In this document: piece after piece, positions 54,954 to 63,599 of the stretch
Layout: the number at the start of each line of letters is the position of its first letter
Numbering within the stretch: the stretch's first letter is position 1
Source of the DNA: Methylobacterium organophilum
GTDB lineage: Bacteria > Pseudomonadota > Alphaproteobacteria > Rhizobiales > Beijerinckiaceae
Length of the DNA: 64,000 bases
Direction of reading: 5' to 3'
NCBI RefSeq assembly: GCF_022179465.1
Contig: NZ_BPQV01000007.1
Span: 62,001-126,000, forward strand
Notes under the pieces: model-generated
Database searches by the model: none
Told to the model about the DNA's origin: nothing
Seen by the model: the letters and a program-made list of their open reading frames with translations, nothing else
Position numbers and translations under genes: made by a program

Positions 54954-55450
54954 GCCAGAACTCCTGCGAAGATCGCCATCAGGGGACGCTCGTAGCGGTC
55001 CTTCACCCGGCGGACCCATTGGTCTTTGTCGGTATCGTCGAGCACGTGCATGAGCAGGCACCCGGTGTCGGAATCGTACTGGACCCAGAGCGTGCCGGGC
55101 GTGGCGGTCAGGATGATCGCCAGCGCCGTGAGGCCGAAGGGCTCGCGCATGTCGAGAGGGATGGTGACGAAGCCGGTGCGCCGCTCGCCGCGGCGCAAGC
55201 CGAGGATGATCCGGGCGACGTCGATATTGGAGCGGACCATGTCGTAGAGGACGGTCACCAGCAGCCTCACCGCCGTGCCCGGCGCGCGCAGCCGCGCGGT
55301 TCGGGGGCGCAGCGCCCGCATCACCGCGGGGACGGCGAGGCCGACGAGGAGCGCGAGCAGCACGCCGCCGCGTGTGGGCGGGGCGTTCAGCAGCAGCCAG
55401 GTCAGGGCGAGCCCGGCCGACAGGAACGGATAGGGCAGGATGCGGCTCAT
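54950..55450 (-). CDS. mrpE: Mrp-type antiporter subunit E
   Basis: A 166-residue membrane protein (MnhE/PhaE). It starts MSRILPYPFLSAGLALTWLLLN with two hydrophobic helices, then LLVTVLYDMVRSNIDVARIILG and the conserved FVTIPLDMREPFGLTALAIILTATPGT. Its start overlaps the mrpD stop by 4 bases. MrpE is needed for complex assembly in other bacteria. Confidence 0.95.
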   Translation of the reverse strand: MSRILPYPFLSAGLALTWLLLNAPPTRGGVLLALLVGLAVPAVMRALRPRTARLRAPGTAVRLLVTVLYDMVRSNIDVARIILGLRRGERRTGFVTIPLDMREPFGLTALAIILTATPGTLWVQYDSDTGCLLMHVLDDTDKDQWVRRVKDRYERPLMAIFAGVLA

Positions 55451-57051
55451 GATCCGCCTCCCTCCGGGCCGCCGAGGACGGCACGGACATAGTCCCCCGG
55501 CTGGGTAAGCCAGCGCACGGTCTCGTCGGCATAGGCCAGGGCCGGGCCGCCCCACAGGGCGAGCGCCACGCAAGCGCCGAGCAGCCCGGCCAGGGCGATG
55601 AATTCAGGCGCGCGCAGTAACGGCGGCGGGTCGTCGCTCGGCACCCAGAGGCTGAAGATGCCCAGCCGCACCAGGGGCATCAGCGTGCCCAAGCTGGACA
55701 AGGTGAGGGCTACGATCAGCACCCAGGCCGAGGCGGTCATGGTTCCGGTGGCAAGGCCTGAAAATATCGCCAGCTTGCCGACGAAGCCCGCGAGCGGCGG
55801 AACCCCGGCAAGCATCAGCGTGCAGAGCAGGAAGCTCACGCCGAGGATCGCCACCGCGGCGGGAATGGCGCGGCCGATCTCGGTGGCGCCGGCATCGTCG
55901 AAGGGGTCGCGGTACTCGTCGGCGAAGACGGGCTGGACGGCCTCCGCCGGGTCGCGGCCCCGCTGAAGGACCTCGGCGAGCAGAAACAAGGCGCCGGCGG
56001 CAAGCGTCGAGCCGACGAGATAGTACAGGGCCCCCGAAAGCGCCCCACCGCTGCCGGTGCCCAGGGCCGCGAGCACCGTTCCCGAGGAGATCATCACCCC
56101 ATAGCCCGCCGCTCGGGTGAGGTCCCGCGCGGCGAGGATGCCGATGGTGCCGTAGGCGATGGTGGCGAGCCCGGCGGCGAGGATCCAGCTTAGCCCGAAG
56201 CCCTCGGACAGGCCCGTCCCGAACAGGAGCAGGCTCAGACGCAGCACGACGTAGACGCCGACCTTGCTCAGGATCGCCAGCACCGCCGCCGCCGGTGCGC
56301 TCGCCGCCGCGTAGGTGGTCGGCAGCCAGAAGCCGAGGGGCCAGGCGCTGCCCTTGATCAGGAAGGCGATACCCAGAATCCCGCAGCCAACTTCGAACAA
56401 TGCGAGGTCGCCCGCGGACGGTGCCGTGAGCCGCCGGGCGAGGTCAGCCATGTTGAGGGTGCCGAGGGTCCCGTAGATCAGGCTGACGCCGATCAGGAAG
56501 AACAGCGAGGCGACGAGGTTGACCGCGATGTAGCCGAGCCCCGCCCGGATCCGCGTCTCGCCCGAGCCGTGCAGGACGAGGCCGTAGGAAGCCGCCAGCA
56601 TCACCTCGAAGAACACGAACAGGTTGAACAGGTCGCCGGTGAGGAAGGCGCCGTTCACTCCCATCAGCAGCAACAGGAACAGGCCGTGGAAGCGCGGCCC
56701 CGCCCGGCCCCAGCGGGCGAAGGAGAAGACGAGGGCAAAGAGCCCGAGGGTCGCGGCAAGCGCCAGCATCACCGCCGAGAGCCGGTCCGCCACCAGCACG
56801 ATGCCGTAGGGCGCGGCCCAGTTGCCGAGGCGGTAGACCTCCGGCGCGTGGCCCGCCCGGCCGACTAGGACGAGGGCGACGCCGAGCAGGACCAGGACCG
56901 TGGCGAGGCTCAGGCCCGCTTTCAGGCGATGCCGGCGCTCGTCCAGCAGGAACATCGCCCCGGCGACCGCGATCGGCAGCACGATCGGCAGGACGACGAG
57001 GTGCTCCGACCAATGGCTCACGACGGCCGCGTTCATCGCGGAGGCGTTCAT
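55447..57051 (-). CDS. mrpD: Mrp-type antiporter subunit D
   Basis: A 534-residue, about 14-helix subunit (MnhD/PhaD), homologous to complex I NuoM/N and thought to pass protons. Marks include the essential Glu in FFEVMLAASYGLVLHGSG (about residue 137) and [30 protein letters not shown] with the conserved Lys. An ATG five codons in is an alternative start. It overlaps the mrpC and mrpE genes by 4 bases. Confidence 0.96.
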   Translation of the reverse strand: MNASAMNAAVVSHWSEHLVVLPIVLPIAVAGAMFLLDERRHRLKAGLSLATVLVLLGVALVLVGRAGHAPEVYRLGNWAAPYGIVLVADRLSAVMLALAATLGLFALVFSFARWGRAGPRFHGLFLLLLMGVNGAFLTGDLFNLFVFFEVMLAASYGLVLHGSGETRIRAGLGYIAVNLVASLFFLIGVSLIYGTLGTLNMADLARRLTAPSAGDLALFEVGCGILGIAFLIKGSAWPLGFWLPTTYAAASAPAAAVLAILSKVGVYVVLRLSLLLFGTGLSEGFGLSWILAAGLATIAYGTIGILAARDLTRAAGYGVMISSGTVLAALGTGSGGALSGALYYLVGSTLAAGALFLLAEVLQRGRDPAEAVQPVFADEYRDPFDDAGATEIGRAIPAAVAILGVSFLLCTLMLAGVPPLAGFVGKLAIFSGLATGTMTASAWVLIVALTLSSLGTLMPLVRLGIFSLWVPSDDPPPLLRAPEFIALAGLLGACVALALWGGPALAYADETVRWLTQPGDYVRAVLGGPEGGGS

Positions 57052-57416
57052 GGATGCGGATTCCCGGGATGCGGCTCCGCCTGGTGCGGCTCGCGGCCAT
57101 CCACATGATCGCTGCCGGTGACGCCGCGGGCGGCGAGCAGGACGACGAGGAACAGTGCGGTCAGCGCAAAGCCGATCACCAGCGCGGTGAGGACCAGGGC
57201 CTGCGGCACCGGATCGTCGACGGAAACGATGTCGGCGCCGGCGCCGAGTACCGGCGGCGCACCGACCGTCAGCCGGCCCATGGCGAAGATGAAGAGGTTG
57301 ACGGCGTAGCTCAGCAGCGAGAGCCCGAGCACGACCTGGAAGGTGCGTGGGCGCAGCATCAGCCAGACGCCGGCGGCGGCGAAGACGCCGATGCCGAGGG
57401 ACAGCACGAGTTCCAT
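57048..57416 (-). CDS. mrpC: Mrp-type antiporter subunit C
   Basis: A 122-residue subunit (MnhC/PhaC), NuoK-like. Three helices: ELVLSLGIGVFAAAGVWLML, VVLGLSLLSYAVNLFIFAMG and QALVLTALVIGFALTALFLVVLL. The helix-2 segment and DPVPQALVLTALVI are conserved family marks. The His-rich tail (HVDGREPHQAEPHPGNPHP) is unusual and could bind metal. Its start overlaps the mrpA stop by one base. Confidence 0.95.
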   Translation of the reverse strand: MELVLSLGIGVFAAAGVWLMLRPRTFQVVLGLSLLSYAVNLFIFAMGRLTVGAPPVLGAGADIVSVDDPVPQALVLTALVIGFALTALFLVVLLAARGVTGSDHVDGREPHQAEPHPGNPHP

Positions 57417-60346
57417 CAGGCGTGCTCCTTGCTGGCAGCCCGCTCCATCTCGGCTTCCGTGGCGCGGGTGCGGCGCAGGGACTGGTGGGCGAGCGCCACC
57501 AGCATCAGCGCGCTCGCCCCCACCACCAGCACCATGATGCCGAGATCGAACAGCAGGGCGCTCGCCACCGGCACCTTGCCGATCAGCGGCAACTCCCAGT
57601 AGGCGAAGTAGGCGGTGAGGAAGGGGCGCCCGAACAGCCAGGAGGCCGCACCCGCCAATACCGCGACCAGCAGGCCGACACCGATCCAGGCGATCGGCTG
57701 GATGCGCAGGCGCTCCTCCACCCACTGCGCACCGCAGGCCATGTATTGCAGGATGAAGGCGACGGTGAGCGCGATGCCCGCCGCGAAGCCGCCGCCGGGC
57801 AGGTCGTGCCCGCGCAGGAACAGGTGCAGCGCGAGCAGGACGATGAAGGGGAACAGCCACGTCATCACCATCCGCGGCACCAGGAGGGCATCGGCGGTGG
57901 TGTGGCCCGGCTCGCGGCCCTCCCGAGCACGATCGTAGGCGTCATGGCGCAGTTGCTGGGCCGGCCGCTCCAGGCTGTCGGGGGCCGGGCGGAACCGGCG
58001 CAGCAGCGCGAAGACGGTTAGGCCGACGATACCGAGCACACAGATCTCGCCCATCGTGTCGAAGGCCCGGAAATCCACCAAAAGCACGTTGACGACGTTG
58101 CGCCCGCCCGCCTGCGGATAGGCCTCCTCCACGAACCAGCGGCTGATGCCGTCCACCGCCGGCCGGGTCATGACCGCGTAAGCGAGGCCAGCGAGGCCGA
58201 AGCCGGCAAAAATCGCGATGCCGAGGTCGACGAGGCGACGGCGGCGCGCCCGCGCTTTCTCGGAAGCCGGGGCGGGAATGGCCTCGTCGCGCTTGGGCAG
58301 CCAACGCAGACCGAGCAGCAGCAGCACCGTTGTGACGATCTCGACGAGGATCTGCGTTACCGCGAGATCGGGCGCCGAGAGCCACAGGAAGGTGAGGCTG
58401 CTCACGAGGCCCGCCCCGCCGACGAAGATGGCCGCGGACAGCCGGTGGTATTTCGCCCGTTCCGCAGCACCGACCGCGCAGGCCGCGCCAACCAACCACA
58501 TGAGGGCGAAGGCGGGATCGAAATCGGTGACCCGGCCAGGGGCGAACAGGTCCAGCCCGCGCGCGACGCCCGCCGCGATCGCCGCCAGCAGGGCGGCGAG
58601 GAACAGGATGCGCAGTTGCGGCTGCAGGCGCTCCGCGCCGAACTGGGCCTCCAGAGCACGGGCCGCCCTGACGAGGCCGGTCATGCCCCGCTCGAACAGC
58701 CACCCGCCGTCAAGCCGGTCCATCAGCCAGGGCCCGCCGCGGGGATTGGTGTTGATGCGCCGCCCGAACATCCCATAGAGGGCGACCCCGCCGACCAAAG
58801 CCAAGATGCTCATGACGAGCGGCGCGTTGAAGCCGTGCCAGATCGCGAGATCGTAGTCCGGCATCCGGGCGCCGAGCACCGTGCGCGCCGCGCCGGCGAG
58901 CACCGGCCCGATCGTGAGGTTCGGAACGAGGCCGATGGCGATGCAGGCCAGGACGAGCAGCTCGATCGGGATGCGCATCCAGCGCACCGGCTCGTGGGGC
59001 GCGTGCGGCAGATCGTGCGGGGCCGGCCCGAAGAAGGTCTGGCGGATGAAGCGCAGGGAGTAGAGCACCGTGAAGGCGGAGGCCAGCGTCGCCAGGAACG
59101 GCAGGGCGAGGTTGAGCTGGTGCCCACCCGCATTGTCCGCCGCCTCCGCCAGGAACATCTCCTTGGACAGGAACCCGTTGAGGAGGGGCACGCCCGCCAT
59201 GGCCGCAGCGGCAACCATGGCCAGGGTGCCGGTGTAGGGCATCGCCCGCCACAGGCCACTGAGGCGGCGCATGTCCCGCGTCCCGGTCTCGTGGTCGATG
59301 ATCCCGGCCGCCATGAACAGCGACGCCTTGAAGGTCGCGTGGTTCACCGTGTGGAAGATCGCCGCCACGACGGCCAGCGGCGTGTCGAGGCCGAGCAGCA
59401 GGGTGATCAGCCCGAGATGGCTGATGGTCGAGTAGGCGAGAAGCCCCTTCAGATCGTGCTGGAAGATCGCGCTCCAGGCGCCCACCAGCATCGTCGCCAT
59501 GCCGGCGCTGCCGACGATCCAGTACCATTCGTCGGTGCCCGAGAGCACCGGGAAAAGCCGGATCACCAGGAAGATGCCGGCCTTCACCATGGTGGCCGAA
59601 TGCAGGTAGGCGCTGATCGGCGTCGGCGCCGCCATGGCCCGCGGCAGCCAGATGTGGAACGGGAACTGCGCCGACTTGGTCAGCGCCCCGGCGAGGATCA
59701 GGATCAGAGCCGGCGTATAGAGTGGGCTCGCGCGGATCGCATCGCCCGCAGCCAGCACGGCGTCGAGGTCGTAGCTGCCGGCGATGCGACCGAGGAATAC
59801 CGCGCCGACGAGCAGGCAGAGGCCGCCGGCCGCGGTGATGGTGAGCGACATCCGCGCGCCGTCCCGGGCGGAGGCGTTGTCGGACCAGTAGCCGATCAGC
59901 AGGAACGAGACGATGCTGGTCAGCTCCCAGAACACCACGAGCTGGATCAGGTTGCCGGAGAGCACGATGCCGAGCATCGCGCCGACGAAGGCGAGGAAGT
60001 AGCAGAACAGCCGCGGCACCGGATCCGCCGCGGCCATGTAGTAGCGGGCATAGAGCACCACGAGCGCGCCGATCCCAAGCACCAGCATCGCGAAGAGCCA
60101 GGACAGCCCGTCGAGGCGCAGGACGAAGCGCACGCCCAATGTCGGCAACCATTCGACCACCCAGGTGACGGGACCGCCGTGGGCAATCGCGGGATAGAGC
60201 AGCCCGATGCAGGCGAGGCTCACCAGCGTCACGCCTCCCGCGACGCTCGCGGCAACGTTGCGCGCCTGTCGCGGCAGGCAGATCGCGACGAGGCTGCCGA
60301 GGAAGGGCAGGATCGCAGCAGTGGCGAGGAGCAGCTGAGGCGGCAT
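57416..60346 (-). CDS. mrpA: Mrp-type antiporter subunit A fused to subunit B
   Basis: A 976-residue membrane subunit (MnhA/PhaAB-like), the main body of the Mrp Na+(K+)/H+ antiporter. Residues 1-750 are NuoL-like, with WELTSIVSFLLIGYW near residue 145, LTKSAQFPFHIWLPRAMAAPTPISAYLHSATMVKAG near residue 235 and the GLLAYSTISHLG segment. The C-terminal 220 residues match MrpB (LLVDFRAFDTMGEICVLGIVGLTVFALL and HDLPGGGFAAGIALT). Length and fusion match the rhizobial PhaAB type; no separate mrpB exists here. The ATG at 60346 starts the operon. Confidence 0.96.
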   Translation of the reverse strand: MPPQLLLATAAILPFLGSLVAICLPRQARNVAASVAGGVTLVSLACIGLLYPAIAHGGPVTWVVEWLPTLGVRFVLRLDGLSWLFAMLVLGIGALVVLYARYYMAAADPVPRLFCYFLAFVGAMLGIVLSGNLIQLVVFWELTSIVSFLLIGYWSDNASARDGARMSLTITAAGGLCLLVGAVFLGRIAGSYDLDAVLAAGDAIRASPLYTPALILILAGALTKSAQFPFHIWLPRAMAAPTPISAYLHSATMVKAGIFLVIRLFPVLSGTDEWYWIVGSAGMATMLVGAWSAIFQHDLKGLLAYSTISHLGLITLLLGLDTPLAVVAAIFHTVNHATFKASLFMAAGIIDHETGTRDMRRLSGLWRAMPYTGTLAMVAAAAMAGVPLLNGFLSKEMFLAEAADNAGGHQLNLALPFLATLASAFTVLYSLRFIRQTFFGPAPHDLPHAPHEPVRWMRIPIELLVLACIAIGLVPNLTIGPVLAGAARTVLGARMPDYDLAIWHGFNAPLVMSILALVGGVALYGMFGRRINTNPRGGPWLMDRLDGGWLFERGMTGLVRAARALEAQFGAERLQPQLRILFLAALLAAIAAGVARGLDLFAPGRVTDFDPAFALMWLVGAACAVGAAERAKYHRLSAAIFVGGAGLVSSLTFLWLSAPDLAVTQILVEIVTTVLLLLGLRWLPKRDEAIPAPASEKARARRRRLVDLGIAIFAGFGLAGLAYAVMTRPAVDGISRWFVEEAYPQAGGRNVVNVLLVDFRAFDTMGEICVLGIVGLTVFALLRRFRPAPDSLERPAQQLRHDAYDRAREGREPGHTTADALLVPRMVMTWLFPFIVLLALHLFLRGHDLPGGGFAAGIALTVAFILQYMACGAQWVEERLRIQPIAWIGVGLLVAVLAGAASWLFGRPFLTAYFAYWELPLIGKVPVASALLFDLGIMVLVVGASALMLVALAHQSLRRTRATEAEMERAASKEHA

Positions 60347-60823
60347 CAAATCCGGCGAGAACGGCGGCGGGCGGGCATGGACAGGGGGACATGGACAACG
60401 CCTTCCTCGGGCGGGACCGATGTCCAATGGGTGCGGAAGCGCTTCGGACGGAGCGACGCCCGGGTCGGACCACGGATGCCGCGCCTAAGGTATAGGGACG
60501 AGCAGGCGTGACGGCGAGGGAAGCGGGCCCGGTTTCATGGGGGCAGCGGCCCATTTGGCGCCGTAGACCTCAGAAGCGGGGCGACACCGGCCGGGACGTC
60601 CGATCCGATCCCTTCTGGCGCGAAGCACCCGTTTGCGCGCCCTCCCTAGGGGCAGCGCGTGTCGCGGATTGATTTCCCGCCGCGGTCATACGCCGGTTGT
60701 CCGGCGCGGCCCGAAGGCCGTGCGCAGGACCAGCCATTTGTCCTTCGGGATGTGACATGGCGCACAGAGCCATGTCGGGTGCCCGTATTCACCCGGCAGA
60801 AGATGGGACTGGCAGTGCGGCCT
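60347..60823. other. Gene-free region upstream of the Mrp operon
   Basis: These 477 bases separate the mrpA start from the cupredoxin-like gene stop. Short open frames, such as one on the minus strand at 60570-60773, have no ribosome site and read as chance. The mrp operon promoter should lie close to 60350-60450, but I see no clear boxes. Confidence 0.5.
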
Positions 60824-61279
60824 TCAGCCGGAGGGCGGCGTGAGGATCAGCCTGCCGCGAAAAACGTCTTTCTGATCGTTGATGCCCGCGCAGCCATAGT
60901 CCTGCTCCCCCGCCTTCAAGGTCCGCAGGCGCAGCACCCCCTTGCCGTTCTGCTTGACGGTGTAGCCGTCACCGCTGGCGACGTGGGCGAGATCGCCATC
61001 GTGGTGGAGCACCTGATCGTTCTTGAATTGGTTCGGCGATGTGATGATCACCGGCGACTTGGCGTGGCTCGAGATGTTGATCGTGACGTTCGTGTCTGCC
61101 GGCAGGCGCAACTCGGCCGGCGCGCAGACCGCCTTCCCATCCTTGTCGCTGATCGTCAGGTCCACGGACGGCATGGATGCGCTGGCGGGCGGCGTGTCCG
61201 GCTTGCCCTGAGCCGCCGCCGGGCTCACGGACAGGATCGCCGCCGCGAAGCCCATTCCGAACAATCCGACCTTCGGCAT
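60824..61279 (-). CDS. Exported cupredoxin-like protein
   Basis: A 151-residue exported protein. Residues 1-26 form a signal peptide (VGLFGMGFAAAILSVSPAAA then QGK). The mature part has a single beta-sandwich domain with cupredoxin-like strands: VDLTISDKDGKAVCAPAELRLPADTNVTINISSHAKSPVIITSP, then GVLRLRTLKAGEQDYGCAG and GRLILTPP. A clean copper site is not obvious (one His pair, HHDGD, and two Cys that may form a disulfide), so metal binding is uncertain. GGGAG precedes the ATG by 7 bases. Confidence 0.8.
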   Translation of the reverse strand: MPKVGLFGMGFAAAILSVSPAAAQGKPDTPPASASMPSVDLTISDKDGKAVCAPAELRLPADTNVTINISSHAKSPVIITSPNQFKNDQVLHHDGDLAHVASGDGYTVKQNGKGVLRLRTLKAGEQDYGCAGINDQKDVFRGRLILTPPSG

Positions 61280-61513
61280 CTCAATCTCCCGGACCACGCG
61301 ACACGCAGGGTGGGAAGGCCGATGGCGAAGCCCGAGTTCCTGCCCGCGACGTCCTGCCCGCGCCTCTCCTCGGCGCATCATCCGAGCCCGGAGCAGGCCG
61401 CCGCGAAATCGCCGCTCCACCGGAACGGTCGCGGTGGAAGCCAGCATTCCCTGCGAGAGGCGCGGAGGCCGATACACCGCCGGAAGCGTCGTCACGTCGA
61501 GCGGAGGCACGAC

Positions 61514-61693
61514 ATGGACGTTCAGAACATGCTTCGGAACGCGATCACGGCCGAGCTGAAGCGTCAGGCCGAGATCGACGGATAGGCGCTTTCCGTCGGG
61601 GCCGTAGAGCCCGGCTTCCTCACCGGCGACCGGCGCATCGATCTCGATGCACTCATCATGGTCATCACCGGCGCCGTGGCCGGCGGCTCATGA
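61514..61693 (+). pseudogene. Small gene interrupted by an in-frame TAG
   Basis: From the ATG at 61514 the frame gives 23 residues (MDVQNMLRNAITAELKRQAE...) and then TAG at 61583-61585. The same frame continues for 35 more sensible codons (ALSVGAVEPGFLTGDRRIDLDAL...) to a TGA at 61691-61693. The continued part reads as real protein, not noise, so the natural product is probably a 59-residue protein split by a nonsense change. GGAGG lies 8 bases before the ATG. Readthrough or a sequence error are alternatives. Confidence 0.55.
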
Positions 61694-61877
61694 TCCAGCC
61701 CGCAGGGACCCGCACGATCCGATCCGAAGGTGTCAGGCTGGAGGCTTGGGCGCGCTTGTCCCGCTCAACCGCACCACCGACATGCAGGATCGGATCGCAC
61801 CCAGCACGGAAAGCGCGTCCACGCGCGGCGCGGACCTCTGATTTGCGTCCGCGTCGGACCACGAGCGACGGAAAGCC

Positions 61878-62363
61878 ATGTCTTCCAGAAAATTGAGGGT
61901 GACCGGGAGCAGCCCGGAACGCCGGCCGGAGATTTCCGCCGAGATTGCCGCGCGTACGGGCATCGACGACGTTCTGATCGAGAGGCTCGTGCGCGCCTTC
62001 TACGGCCGGGCAGCAAAGGACCCGCTCCTCGGCCCAATCTTCGATCGCCACGTCGCAGACTGGGAGGCCCATATCGCCAAGCTCTGCGACTTCTGGTCAT
62101 CGGTCGCGCTGATGACGGGGCGCTATCAGGGCACGCCCATGACGACGCACATGCCCCTGCCGCTCACCCCGGAAGCCTTCGACCGCTGGCTGAACCTGTT
62201 CTCACAAGCCGCGCGGGAGGTGTGCCCGGAGGTCGCCGCGAACCACTTCATCGAGCGCGCGCACCGCATCGCCAGCAGCCTGGAAATGGGCGCCGCGACC
62301 CGACGCGGCGAGCTCGTCGCGCCCCGCCAGCCGCCCGGAGCCGTTACCGCACGGGATCCGTGA
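61878..62363 (+). CDS. Group III truncated haemoglobin
   Basis: A 161-residue globin of the truncated group III (Ctb-like) type, a haem protein linked to oxygen or nitric oxide handling. The pattern LIERLVRAFYGRAAKDPLLGPIFDRHV near residue 33, DWEAHIAKLCDFWSSVAL and the PM-x-x-H segment (His91, proximal ligand) with PLPLTPEAFDRWLNLF are diagnostic. The first 20 residues and the last 25 (ATRRGELVAPRQPPG) are extra. GGA lies 5 bases before the ATG. Confidence 0.92.
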   Translation: MSSRKLRVTGSSPERRPEISAEIAARTGIDDVLIERLVRAFYGRAAKDPLLGPIFDRHVADWEAHIAKLCDFWSSVALMTGRYQGTPMTTHMPLPLTPEAFDRWLNLFSQAAREVCPEVAANHFIERAHRIASSLEMGAATRRGELVAPRQPPGAVTARDP

Positions 62364-62421
62364 GGCGGAAACCTCGCCGTGTCCGCCTCTCTGCTCGTGG
62401 CGCGAGGCCGAGCGGGAGGAT

Positions 62422-62685
62422 TCAGCGCCGGGGCGCGCCGCCCGAGCGTGTGACCGTTCCGTCGGGCGCTCCCTCGCGCCGGTACTGGGCGATGGCCGCA
62501 TCCACGATCTGCTCCTGATGGGCAGCGAAGAGCGTCATAACGTTCCCACTCGGATCGTCGGCGAGGGCATGAATGGCGTCGAAGCCGATCCGGCAGGGGA
62601 TCAGCCTGCGATCATCCGTGATCGAGAAGGACACGTGATCCGGCATCGTCTTGTCGATCCCCGCTTCAAATCCGGATATTCGCAT
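62422..62685 (-). CDS. DUF1488 protein
   Basis: An 87-residue protein of the DUF1488 family, unknown in function. The core HVSFSITDDRRLIPCRIGFDAIHALADD then MTLFAAHQEQIVDAAIAQYRR matches the family pattern, a small beta strand followed by a long helix. No signal peptide. The short basic C-terminus ends APRR. It is convergent with the haemoglobin gene. Confidence 0.78.
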   Translation of the reverse strand: MRISGFEAGIDKTMPDHVSFSITDDRRLIPCRIGFDAIHALADDPSGNVMTLFAAHQEQIVDAAIAQYRREGAPDGTVTRSGGAPRR

Positions 62686-62910
62686 GCGCCTTGATCCATC
62701 CTCGTGGCTTTCCACAGGAAGCCACGAGGATAGGCAAGGTTTGGTCAGGCCAAAGCGCGAGCCTCGGCATCGCCTGATGCGTCGGGAGGACAGCGGACAA
62801 GGGGCCGCATCAGAGAAACTTGGCGGCAGCACACGGAATTGATTCAGCATCGCACATGCCGGTCTGATTTCAGGATCAGCCGAAGAACATTCGCCAGGAA
62901 AGATAGGTCT

Positions 62911-63198
62911 ATGCACCGCGTGGTTCTCAGCGTCACCGCCCTCGGTTGCCTGCTCTCGGGCGCGGCGAGCGCCCAGACGCCGCCGCCGGGCATCCCGGGC
63001 AGACCCTATCCGCCGGGCACCATTATCCAGCGCCAGACCAACACTACGGGCAACAGCGTCGACTACGTCATTGCCCCCGGCGCGACAGGCGCCGACACGA
63101 TCACCACCAACTCGGCAGCCGGCGGCAATGCCGGACAGCCCGAGCGGGCGATCCCACAGGGCAGTGGAGGAGGCGGTACCGGCGGCAGCAGCCGCTGA
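62911..63198 (+). CDS. Small exported protein with Gly/Ser tail
   Basis: A 95-residue protein with a signal peptide (MHRVVLSVTALGCLLSGAASA, cleaved near residue 21). The mature part is Pro/Gly-rich (TPPPGIPGRPYPPGT) with a repeated-looking segment QTNTTGNSVDYVIAPGATGADTITTNSAAGG, and the end is GSGGGGTGGSSR. Probably a periplasmic or surface peptide of unknown role. GGAA lies upstream of the ATG. Confidence 0.68.
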   Translation: MHRVVLSVTALGCLLSGAASAQTPPPGIPGRPYPPGTIIQRQTNTTGNSVDYVIAPGATGADTITTNSAAGGNAGQPERAIPQGSGGGGTGGSSR

Positions 63199-63223
63199 CG
63201 CCGCGCCGCGGAGGAGCTTCCCG

Positions 63224-63586
63224 ATGTCATTGCGCTCCGAGACGCCGCCCCCGCCGGCCAACCGTATTCCGGAAGCCCCGCCTCCCTCCGAGCGCCCGAC
63301 CGCCGCGCAGTTGAAGGAGGCGATCGATGCGGGACGTACCGGGGACAAGATTCCGGCCCACGATCCGGGATTGTCGCCGCTCGGAACCGACGACGAGGCG
63401 GCCGGTGCGCCGCCGAGCCCGTCCCGCGTCGCCCTGGCACGGGAGGAGGAGAGCAGCCCGCGGCGCCGACGTGTCGCGCGGATGCAGACGGGCTACGGCC
63501 GCAACCGGGGCGTCCTTCTCGCCTATGTCGGCATCATCCTGGCCATCGCGATCGTCCTGGGGCTGGCCTTCTGGCTCCTGTCTTAG
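63224..63586 (+). CDS. Small protein with C-terminal membrane anchor
   Basis: A 120-residue protein with a Pro/Glu/Ala-rich hydrophilic body (ETPPPPANRIPEAPPPSERPT) and one hydrophobic helix at the end (VLLAYVGIILAIAIVLGLAFWLLS), so the bulk faces the cytoplasm and is tail-anchored. GAGGAG precedes the ATG by 7 bases. It begins 25 bases after the previous exported-protein gene and is likely in the same operon. No family recognised. Confidence 0.7.
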   Translation: MSLRSETPPPPANRIPEAPPPSERPTAAQLKEAIDAGRTGDKIPAHDPGLSPLGTDDEAAGAPPSPSRVALAREEESSPRRRRVARMQTGYGRNRGVLLAYVGIILAIAIVLGLAFWLLS

Positions 63587-63599
63587 CGGGCGTAGCCCG

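Noticed and set aside
60570-60773. A 67-codon minus-strand frame in the gap before mrpA
   Set aside because: No ribosome site and Arg/Ser/Ala-rich chance-like sequence.
61583-61585. TAG read as pyrrolysine
   Set aside because: No pyrrolysine machinery is expected in this lineage; a nonsense change or error is simpler.
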